Shown in pieces: positions 17,196 to 25,276 of a stretch of DNA of 32,857 nucleotides. This stretch comes from Gammaproteobacteria bacterium (GTDB lineage Bacteria > Pseudomonadota > Gammaproteobacteria > JAAEPA01). A program made the position numbers and the translations under genes. Under the pieces are notes generated by a model. That model saw only the letters and a program-made list of their open reading frames with translations, was not told the DNA's origin and did no database searches. The first letter of the stretch is position 1, and the number at the start of each line of letters is the position of its first letter. The stretch lies in contig JAAEPA010000730.1 of NCBI GenBank assembly GCA_024222475.1, positions 1 through 32,857 on the forward strand. Direction: 5' to 3'.

Positions 17196-18177
17196 GACCG
17201 CGACCCACCCCGCCGAAATAGCCAATAACCAGCAGCCACAACAGCCCTCCCACAGCAAATTTCAGCGCCAGGGGAAGTCCGTCGATCGAAGACCAGTAAG
17301 CCTCTATGAATGCCGCGCTCAGGAACATGAGCGCCGCACCATAAAGCATCTGCACCGCAACCCGACCCTGTTCGCGCAATGCACGTATCCGACTTAGCCG
17401 TCCTGGACGGATCAGCGCAACACCCAACCTCAAACCGGCCGCACCGCTGAGCACGATGGCATTGAGTTCCATGGCACTATGACCGATGACAAAACCCCAG
17501 AAAGGCAGATGATATCCAATGTGGATGAGATACCCCGCAATCGTGCCGATCAACAAACCGTTAAAGACCAGGAAAAAAACGCTGCCAAGCCCCATCAACA
17601 CACCGCCGGCAAAGGTTTGAAAACCGATTCCGGTATTGTTACGGATATAGTATCCGAACATGAGAAAATCACTCTGGCCCTCATGGTCCTGATCTACCCT
17701 GCCCTCCATCCGCGGCGTGTACATCCCCTCAAAGGCCTGCACTTGCTCGGGTTCCATCAAGCGATAAACACTTTGCGGGTACAGCTGCACGAGCACAATC
17801 ATGGCCAACAGTGGACCATAAAACAGTAGCGCCGATAGACCCACTAATCGCCACTGATGACGCACCAATACTGGAAAACCCGCCGCCAAATAAAGCACGA
17901 TGGCCCGGCGTAGGTCGCTACGCGAACCATATAGTCGTTGATGCGCCCGAAGTACCAGTCGACTAAGCCTAGCAATGAGCTGTCGGCTGTAAAGCCTGGT
18001 GCGAGCCAGGGCGAGATGATGGCAGAGCTGACGATAGAGATGTGGGAAATCGGTATCGACCGCAAGCGCAGAGGCAACGGAAGGCGCGTCTATGGCTTTT
18101 GCGATAGTGGGTTCCAACCGCGATTCTAGCCGTATCCAGAGCGCTTGATGACGTGCCACGAACAGCTCCTGACTCAT
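17185..18177 (-). CDS. Stage II sporulation protein M (SpoIIM)-family membrane protein
   Basis: FMFGYYIRNNTGIGFQTFAGGVLMGLGSVFFLVFNGLLIGTIAGYL... FWGFVIGHSAMELNAIVLSGAAGLRLG. Start re-set to MSQELF at 18177 (ATGA overlap). Confidence 0.92.
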   Translation of the reverse strand: MSQELFVARHQALWIRLESRLEPTIAKAIDAPSVASALAVDTDFPHLYRQLCHHLALARTRLYSRQLIARLSRLVLRAHQRLYGSRSDLRRAIVLYLAAGFPVLVRHQWRLVGLSALLFYGPLLAMIVLVQLYPQSVYRLMEPEQVQAFEGMYTPRMEGRVDQDHEGQSDFLMFGYYIRNNTGIGFQTFAGGVLMGLGSVFFLVFNGLLIGTIAGYLIHIGYHLPFWGFVIGHSAMELNAIVLSGAAGLRLGVALIRPGRLSRIRALREQGRVAVQMLYGAALMFLSAAFIEAYWSSIDGLPLALKFAVGGLLWLLVIGYFGGVGRGRGA

Positions 18178-18887
18178 CGTCTTCCGGCAATCCAAGCCGC
18201 GGTTGCCAGGACGCCTTCCAACATCCCTTTGGAGTCGGTTTTTCTCCCACCGGTTAGGGGACCGGTGAGCTGGGCCAGTTCTTCATTGCGTTGCGGGGTA
18301 AGCGAAACACTGCGCTCGGCAAAGCTCACTAGGGCTTGTTGTTCTTCGAGGGTCAAGGCATGACGCGGGCTAAGCGGTTGCACCTCCGGCAGGGTAGCCG
18401 GCAACCGTTCAGTCTCACTGTAGACAACGAGGGTACCGGCGACCAGATCGCCCAAGCGCTTAAAATCCGGACTGACCAGCATACTGATCAACCCAAAGCC
18501 GTAGCTAAAGGGTAAAAAATCAACAAACCGTAGTAGATTTCGAATCATGGAAGCGGACCAGTCCACAGCCGTACCGTCATCGTTTAAGACACGCAATCCC
18601 ATGGTGGATTTTCCAGGTGTTTGCCCCTCCCGATAGACCTCATAGAGAACAAAATAGAACCATTCCATTAGAAACAGGAGGATAAGAAACAGGCCCATCA
18701 GGAAATCACCGGCCACGAAAAGGCTCAGAACAAACCCAATAACGATGTAGATAACCGCTCGAAACAGGGTATCGATGGACCAAGCCAAGGCCCTGGCAAC
18801 AGGACCTGCGACCGTCATACTCAACTCAATACCCTCTGGAATTTCTACATTACAGAGCGTATCCAGTGGCGATTGGCGCATAGGCAT
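18174..18887 (-). CDS. RDD family membrane protein
   Basis: ARALAWSIDTLFRAVIYIVIGF... YREGQTPGKSTMGLRVLNDDGTAVDWSASMIRNLLRFVDFLPF. Confidence 0.93.
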   Translation of the reverse strand: MPMRQSPLDTLCNVEIPEGIELSMTVAGPVARALAWSIDTLFRAVIYIVIGFVLSLFVAGDFLMGLFLILLFLMEWFYFVLYEVYREGQTPGKSTMGLRVLNDDGTAVDWSASMIRNLLRFVDFLPFSYGFGLISMLVSPDFKRLGDLVAGTLVVYSETERLPATLPEVQPLSPRHALTLEEQQALVSFAERSVSLTPQRNEELAQLTGPLTGGRKTDSKGMLEGVLATAAWIAGRR

Positions 18888-19253
18888 AGAGGGAAGTTAA
18901 ATAGGTAACGTGCTCTACTGCGTCCAGATCTTCATAAGCTGAACTTGGGGCATGAACCAGGATAGACTAAGGAGATAAAAACAGTGACTGGAAGGTTATC
19001 GACGCATTGCAGCACAGGAGTTCGTCGAACTCAGCAATACTACGATCTTGGATGCGGAATGAAAGTTGGAAATATGCCTTTCCTTCAGGCTTATTTTATA
19101 TTGGTAAACCACTACTAGTGCCGGAAATTTTACAGCAAAGTAGTATAATTATTGAAAGGACTATGAAAATGTATAAACGCAGCTTTGGTAGCATTGATGT
19201 GGTTTACCCGTCAGCTACTCTTAAGCGGCGGAAAGCAAAAGGGACGAACGCAG

Positions 19254-20693
19254 ATGAGTCAAACGTGGTTGCGAAACAGATTTGCTCACCCAGGAGCAGG
19301 AAGATGTAGACGGTTTCTTACAACTTTCACCCTTATGATAGTCTTTGCTTGCCCCTACCAAGCCTCGTCCGAGCCCGTCAAGGGTCTTCGTCCTGCGGAT
19401 AGCAAAGAAATATCGGTGAGCGGAATATCCCTCTACACGGGGAGTTACGCCTTGCTCATCGGAGTTAGCGACTATACCCGCGGTTGGCCGGACCTGGAAA
19501 GCGTACCCTTCGAACTCGAGCGGGTAGAAACACAACTCCAGGAGAAGGGATTCACAATTGTGAAACGGCTCAACCCCGATTCGGGGGCATTGAAACGCGC
19601 CTTCGAGAAATTTATCGGCGATTACGGTTACGACACCGGAAATCGTTTGCTGTTCTTTTTCTCGGGTCATGGACACACGCGCGACAACAACCGCAAGGGC
19701 TACCTCGTGCCGACCGATGCCCCCAACCCCGAGGCGGACGAGAGAGGTTTTCTCCGCAAGGCCTTGCCGATGAGCCAGATCATAGCCTGGTCGCGGCAAT
19801 TCGAAGCCAAACACGCCCTGTTTGTATTCGACAGCTGCTTCTCCGGGACAGTTTTCAAGGAGAAGTCCATCGCGCACGCGCCCAAACACATCAGCCGTTC
19901 AGTCGCCCTTCCGGTCAGACAGTTCATTACCGCGGGAAGCGCGGGAGAAACCGTTCCGGCCCAAAGCGTATTTGTCCCCGCCTTCATCGATGCACTGAAG
20001 TACGGATGGGGAGATCTCAATAAGGACGGGTACATTACCGGAATGGAATTGGGATACTATCTCCAGACCAAGGTCCCAGGGCATGTGGATCAGTCCCCCC
20101 AGTTCGGAAAGATCCGGGATTACGAGCTATCCCGCGGCGATTACGTCTTTCTGGATAAAGCCAGACAGGGTCAAACGGCGGTCATACCGCTGGCACCCGA
20201 AACCATCCTGGATCGTCCTCCCATTCCCCACCAGGACACTATCCCTACACCGAGCACACCGCGCGTTGCAGTCCTATTCGCTGAAAACTTCACGGAGTCG
20301 GGCATGAGCGGCAAGACCGCGCAGCAGCGCATCGTGGAAAAAGTCAAGCATAAAGGCCTTAAAGTCGTGCGCTTGAGCAGCGCACAGCAAAAACGCATCG
20401 AGCAGGAACCGAGCCTGACCAACGAACTTGCTACTTCGCTGCGGAACAAGGTGGAGTTTCTGGTCGTGGGCAGAGCCGTGGTCAGATCCACGGCGGGCTA
20501 TCGGGGTAGCGAGCTTCGGCCACGTCTGGCAACGCTCGAATATGAGGTAGTCAGGACCCGAGACGGGGAGATCATGGTCAGTGGTGAGGCGCTAGGTAAA
20601 AGGCCCCATATCGACGAATGGATCGGGGGAAAGGCTGCGATCAAACAAGCGGCGGACTCGGCATGGATGGAAATCGCACAGGCATTCGAATAA
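19254..20693 (+). CDS. Exported caspase-like (peptidase C14) protein with EF-hand-like loop and C-terminal accessory domain
   Basis: YALLIGVSDYTRGWPDLESVPFELERVETQL; catalytic-type FFFSGHGHT and VFDSCFSGTVF; DLNKDGYITGMELGYYL; hydrophobic leader FLTTFTLMIVFACPYQASS. Start re-set from 19185 to ATG at 19254. Confidence 0.88.
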   Translation: MSQTWLRNRFAHPGAGRCRRFLTTFTLMIVFACPYQASSEPVKGLRPADSKEISVSGISLYTGSYALLIGVSDYTRGWPDLESVPFELERVETQLQEKGFTIVKRLNPDSGALKRAFEKFIGDYGYDTGNRLLFFFSGHGHTRDNNRKGYLVPTDAPNPEADERGFLRKALPMSQIIAWSRQFEAKHALFVFDSCFSGTVFKEKSIAHAPKHISRSVALPVRQFITAGSAGETVPAQSVFVPAFIDALKYGWGDLNKDGYITGMELGYYLQTKVPGHVDQSPQFGKIRDYELSRGDYVFLDKARQGQTAVIPLAPETILDRPPIPHQDTIPTPSTPRVAVLFAENFTESGMSGKTAQQRIVEKVKHKGLKVVRLSSAQQKRIEQEPSLTNELATSLRNKVEFLVVGRAVVRSTAGYRGSELRPRLATLEYEVVRTRDGEIMVSGEALGKRPHIDEWIGGKAAIKQAADSAWMEIAQAFE

Positions 20694-20742
20694 TGGATGC
20701 ATTAATTTTTTGAATGGAATTCAAGCTAAAGGGAAACGTGAT

Positions 20743-22920
20743 ATGAAGTACCATGTGAACATTATATTGGTATTGGGGACACTAATATTGGGTGCTTGCG
20801 CCATGCCTAAGACCTATGAGTCAGGAATGCGCAACCTCAATCAGCGGAACTACGCTCACGCGGTCGAACTATTAGCACGAGCTGCGGCGGAAAAACCCGG
20901 TGATGATAAGATCGAAAATGCCCTGTCAAAGGCTAGCCGGGCCTTGGCCACTCAACACATAGAATCGGCTGAAAGGTTGTCGCGCTACGATCTGCCGACA
21001 AGAATCTCGTTGCTCGAAAAGGCAGCCAAGCTCGATCCTGCCAATAGCCATGCCCCCAACTTATTGAGACAGGTCACGGCGGAACACGAGCAGATTCTGA
21101 ATGAATCGAAACGCCTGCAAGCACTTGTCGCTACCGACCCCAAGGGTGCGCATGAGGGGTTCGCCGCACTGATCCCCTACCAGGAATACGTGGACGCCGT
21201 CACCACAGCGGGAGAAACCATCAATAAAACATTGATCGGCAAAGGTTACGAGGCACTCAAAGGCAATCGCTGGGCAGAGGCGAGACGTTCTTTTGAGGAG
21301 GCGCTGAAGGTCATTCCGGAGAACCCCGGCGCCCGGGCAGGACAGAAATCGATCGAAGCCAAGAAAATGGCACGGGCGCGCCGCCATGAAGAAGCCTATC
21401 GACTGTTGACAGAAATCGAGCAGATGGATCCGCAGAATCCCGTGGCGGTCACATTGATGCCCACTGTACGCCGGGAGCTGGTGACCCAGAAGCTCGATAA
21501 GGCACGACGCTGGGCATCATCGTCGGATACGGGACGTCAAATTCAGGCCTTCGAGCAGTATGCGGCGATTCTAGGGATCGCTGCGACGGACCCGGCGATG
21601 GTGGCAAAAGTGGAACAGGCCATGAACATGTTGCGCGGTTCGGTCAGCACGAACCTAATCAGCCGGGCTAAGGACTTGCGTAAAAGCAACAAATATCAGT
21701 ACTCTGCGGCCATTCTGAAACTGCTGCAAGCCGCCTATCGCCTCAGCCCGCCACACGCCGAAAAACATACCGACATAGCCTCGTTTGCGTGGGCGATTAC
21801 CGATGAAAAGAAAAAATTGAACCTCATGATCCACTTCAAGGATGAGAGCCGAGGCAGACATAATTTCGCCCAATTGATAGGCGACGAACTCGCCGCCTCT
21901 CTCGAGGATGCCGACATCGCCAAACTGAATATTGTGCATCGAGACGAATTACAAGAACTCGTACTGAACGAGGAAAGCCTCGCCCAGGGCTACAGCTCGA
22001 GGAGCAGAGAGGGGATCGATCTGGAGACAGCAGAGCTCATCATCTTCGGTAAGGTATTGAGAAACCACTTCGTCGAAACCGGCAGGAATATGCCAAGACG
22101 CAGAAGTTCACGTTATTTGGCAGGCACGAGACAGGTGGACAATCCGGATTGGTACCGCGCCAAGACGAACTTCGAACAGACACAACAGCAATACCAGCAG
22201 AATCGCCGGCAGCAGGAACAAATCCGGGCAAACTCTGCGCAACAGACCGGCGGGAACAAATGGGCCGCGGCGCTGAGCGGACTCAGCGCCGGACTGAATG
22301 AGGTATCATTGAATTCCGCGAGAGATCAATACTATGCCACACCCCGCTATATCAACGAAGACGTCATCCAAAGCTATTCTTACAATGAATACACGGTTAA
22401 GATCTCTGGCGATGTCCGGGTAAGTTATCGATTCATCGACCGGCGCAGCAGCGTTGCCAGCAAATGGGAAGTAATCAAAGAGCTGTCCGAGGTAGAAGAA
22501 ACCATTACCGAAGGTGTGATGGAAACCGACATGGAAGGGCGCAAGAATCGGTATGGCAACCTGCCGGACCTGTTCGATGAGAGGGAGAAGGTTCAGCACA
22601 AGATTCTCCGAGAGATTTCGACAAAGGTGATAGGTACGCTCAAGGAATACCACTGGAAACGCTTCTGTGACTCCGGTGAAAAGCAACACCGCCGCGGTAA
22701 TCGTGATTTGGCGCTCGAGTACTACAGCCTGTGCCTAGAGGTGGCGAGAGATCAGCAGGGCGAGGCCATCGAAACAGCGTCCAAGAACGTCGCTGATTTC
22801 ATCGGGATCAGTGAACCAGTGTTGCAAAAATACGCCTTGGTGAAAGAAAGGGATGACGAGCGTTGGCCATACGGTCCGGCAGCCTTATCGGAGCAAGAGA
22901 TCCAGCAGATATTCAGATAG
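20743..22920 (+). CDS. Large lipoprotein: TPR-like repeats plus FlgO/CsgG-like region
   Basis: MKYHVNIILVLGTLILGACAMPKTYESGMRNLNQRNYAHAVELLARAAAEKPGDDKIENALS (lipobox LGAC then TPR-like); FAQLIGDELAASLEDADIAKLNIVHRDELQELVLNEESL..IDLETAELIIFGKVLR. Confidence 0.75.
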   Translation: MKYHVNIILVLGTLILGACAMPKTYESGMRNLNQRNYAHAVELLARAAAEKPGDDKIENALSKASRALATQHIESAERLSRYDLPTRISLLEKAAKLDPANSHAPNLLRQVTAEHEQILNESKRLQALVATDPKGAHEGFAALIPYQEYVDAVTTAGETINKTLIGKGYEALKGNRWAEARRSFEEALKVIPENPGARAGQKSIEAKKMARARRHEEAYRLLTEIEQMDPQNPVAVTLMPTVRRELVTQKLDKARRWASSSDTGRQIQAFEQYAAILGIAATDPAMVAKVEQAMNMLRGSVSTNLISRAKDLRKSNKYQYSAAILKLLQAAYRLSPPHAEKHTDIASFAWAITDEKKKLNLMIHFKDESRGRHNFAQLIGDELAASLEDADIAKLNIVHRDELQELVLNEESLAQGYSSRSREGIDLETAELIIFGKVLRNHFVETGRNMPRRRSSRYLAGTRQVDNPDWYRAKTNFEQTQQQYQQNRRQQEQIRANSAQQTGGNKWAAALSGLSAGLNEVSLNSARDQYYATPRYINEDVIQSYSYNEYTVKISGDVRVSYRFIDRRSSVASKWEVIKELSEVEETITEGVMETDMEGRKNRYGNLPDLFDEREKVQHKILREISTKVIGTLKEYHWKRFCDSGEKQHRRGNRDLALEYYSLCLEVARDQQGEAIETASKNVADFIGISEPVLQKYALVKERDDERWPYGPAALSEQEIQQIFR

Positions 22921-22944
22921 ATTGGATAGTAGGTAGGCTGCGCA

Positions 22945-23283
22945 ATGTTAATGAGCGATTTCCAGTATATGAACATGGAACCCAATCAATCCGACGTTTG
23001 CCCAGAATGCGGCAAACAGATATCACCCACAGATGAAGTCTGCCCCGGCTGCGGAACCTCCCTTGGTCTGAAGGCTTGGGAGAGGGAACGGGATCGACTG
23101 AAGAGACTGTGGGTAATCTCCGTCGCATTTTTCTGGTTCAGTGTTATTTTTCAGGGCACGCTGTTCGTCCTGGACGGTACGCTGAATCTAGTTCTACTCT
23201 CCGTGATCGGCGGCATGATGATTCTGGGTCTCATCCTGAAGTTTCGGCTGCAATATCACGAACGCAGGAAACCCCAGCAGTGA
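22945..23283 (+). CDS. Zinc-ribbon membrane protein
   Basis: CPECGKQISPTDEVCPGCGTSLG (two CxxC) followed by two hydrophobic segments. Confidence 0.8.
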   Translation: MLMSDFQYMNMEPNQSDVCPECGKQISPTDEVCPGCGTSLGLKAWERERDRLKRLWVISVAFFWFSVIFQGTLFVLDGTLNLVLLSVIGGMMILGLILKFRLQYHERRKPQQ

Positions 23284-23298
23284 CAAGGTATCATCTCT

Positions 23299-23721
23299 AT
23301 GAATGAACGCAGCTTTCAAATGCAGCTGGTTAGCCATTACGAAGGAACTGAAAATACAGTGACCAATTTAAACATAGAGGTTTTAGAGGACGGGCAATGG
23401 GAGGATTTCGATCTGAATAGTCGTTCTCCCGGCTTTGTCATCTTTGTCTACGCAGTGTTCACCTGCCAACACCTCTATCTCCGCACCAATGCCGCAGAGC
23501 GAGGGCTTCTCATGGACCACGCCATTGGCTCCATACACATGGTCACTACCGAAGACTGGGATTTGAGAAGACTGCACGTCAGGTTCGATGTCACACTGGT
23601 ATCGGGAAGAGCGAGCTCGGATGAGACGAACCACATCATAGGACGCATGAAACAGTGTCCCGTGTCTAGAAACATCAGGGATATTGCGGAAGATAAAACC
23701 GAGCTGCGTTTTTCTTACTGA
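23299..23721 (+). CDS. OsmC-like family protein
   Basis: SPGFVIFVYAVFTCQHLYLRTNAAERGL ... GRMKQCPVSRNIRDI: two cysteines in the spacing and context typical of OsmC/Ohr-like proteins. Confidence 0.6.
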   Translation: MNERSFQMQLVSHYEGTENTVTNLNIEVLEDGQWEDFDLNSRSPGFVIFVYAVFTCQHLYLRTNAAERGLLMDHAIGSIHMVTTEDWDLRRLHVRFDVTLVSGRASSDETNHIIGRMKQCPVSRNIRDIAEDKTELRFSY

Positions 23722-24284
23722 ATCGACGCTTGCGTATCGATATCTACAATCACACCTTTTTCAGCTGTCTCGATTAACTCAAGTGAATTACTGTTTGCTT
23801 GGATGATACTACGCGCACCTTCGTCGGTACGTAATTGCATCAATGCCTGTGCATGGCGAGCTGAAAATCCGACCGGGTGTCCACGAAAATTTTTATAGAC
23901 CGGGGTGATGATATCTGAGCCCTGTTGCAGACCGGTGACTACCGCTTGAATCACAGTTTCCGGGATATAGGGCATATCGGCCAGGGCAATGACCCAGCCT
24001 TGTGCATCAGGTTTATTGGTCACGCCGCAGGCGATACTGGTACCCATACCTAGACGAGCAAGCGGATTTTCAATGACTTGCACACCTTCTTGTGTCAGTA
24101 GTTTTGCGACTTCGTTGTTTATATCGTCTACCACAGCTAGGGTAGCGGTCAGTACGGTATTCAAACGCCAAGCTGACGCTAACACCATGGGTGTGCCATC
24201 GTTTAATTGATGCAGCAGTTTATTGCTTCCAAAACGTGTACTTTGCCCAGCTGCAAGCAGGATTCCGACAATGGTTGAACTCAT
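23715..24284 (-). CDS. MobA-like NTP transferase / molybdenum cofactor nucleotidyltransferase (MocA-type)
   Basis: VGILLAAGQSTRFGSNKLLHQLNDGTPMV... WVIALADMPYIPETVI... GHPVGFSARHAQAL. Confidence 0.88.
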   Translation of the reverse strand: MSSTIVGILLAAGQSTRFGSNKLLHQLNDGTPMVLASAWRLNTVLTATLAVVDDINNEVAKLLTQEGVQVIENPLARLGMGTSIACGVTNKPDAQGWVIALADMPYIPETVIQAVVTGLQQGSDIITPVYKNFRGHPVGFSARHAQALMQLRTDEGARSIIQANSNSLELIETAEKGVIVDIDTQASIQ

Positions 24285-24301
24285 GTGTCGTTGATGAGGT
24301 A

Positions 24302-25261
24302 TTATGAGTTTTGTTTTTCCTGATGTCGCAGTGAAGTGATTTCAGCCATGATAGACACGGCGATTTCCGGGGGAGAGTGACTGCCGATGGGTAAGCCGAC
24401 CGGGGCATGCAGACGTTGCAGTTGTGGCGCGGTGACATCCAGGGTTATCAGGCGTTCGCGGCGTTTCTCGCAGTTGAGTTTTGAGCCGATGGCACCGATG
24501 TAGAAGGCCGGTGAAGACAGGGCATCAAGCAAGGCCATGTCGTCGAGTTTGGGGTCATGGGTAAGCGCCACCACGATGCTGCGTGCATGAGTGGCATAGG
24601 TCTGAACCGCCTCGTCTGGCATGCTGTTCACGATGTCGCATCCATCGAAGGCGGATTGGTCACTATCGCTTTCGCGCGGATCACAGATGATGACGCGATA
24701 GTTCATCATTATCGCAATTTGCGCGACGTATTCTGACAAATGACCGGCACCGATCAGGAGTATCTGCCAGCGTGGTCCAAAGGTTTTCTTGAGATACGCA
24801 TCCGAATAATAAAAGTCATCATCAACCGAGGCCGGGTGCAGGCTCACTTCACCGGTAATTAAACAAACGCGCCGTGCCACCAGTTCGTTGGCTTTGATAT
24901 TACCTATCAAGGTTTGTAACTGGATGGCGCTTTCAAGTTGCTCGATCAGCAGTTCCAGCCGCCCGCCGCAGGGCAAACCTAGGCGCGTGGCTTCTGCGCG
25001 ATTGATGCCATAATCGATGAGGGTGGGAAATGTATCAGCGAGTTGGTGTGCCTGGTAACGCGCCAGCAGGTCTTCCTCGACACAACCGCCCGACACCGAC
25101 CCGCTGAGTCGACCGTCTTCGCGCATCAGCATCAGTGAACCCACAGGGCGCGGTGAGGAGCCCCAAGTCCTGACCACGGTTACCAGTACCGGGCGGTGGC
25201 CCTGTTCCAGCCAGCGGATGGCGGTTTGCAGTATTTCCCGGTCGGTGCTGTATCGCGGCAT
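24302..25261 (-). CDS. XdhC family protein (molybdenum hydroxylase maturation)
   Basis: TVVRTWGSSPRPVGSLMLMREDGRLSGSVSGGCVEEDL... LTHDPKLDDMALLDALSSPAFYIGAIGSKLNCEKRRERL. Confidence 0.94.
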   Translation of the reverse strand: MPRYSTDREILQTAIRWLEQGHRPVLVTVVRTWGSSPRPVGSLMLMREDGRLSGSVSGGCVEEDLLARYQAHQLADTFPTLIDYGINRAEATRLGLPCGGRLELLIEQLESAIQLQTLIGNIKANELVARRVCLITGEVSLHPASVDDDFYYSDAYLKKTFGPRWQILLIGAGHLSEYVAQIAIMMNYRVIICDPRESDSDQSAFDGCDIVNSMPDEAVQTYATHARSIVVALTHDPKLDDMALLDALSSPAFYIGAIGSKLNCEKRRERLITLDVTAPQLQRLHAPVGLPIGSHSPPEIAVSIMAEITSLRHQEKQNS

Positions 25262-25276
25262 ACGTAGTGCAACTGC

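Noticed and set aside
19221-19889. 222-aa minus-strand ORF opposite the caspase gene
   Set aside because: Antisense to caspase catalytic motifs, which clearly define the plus-strand coding frame.
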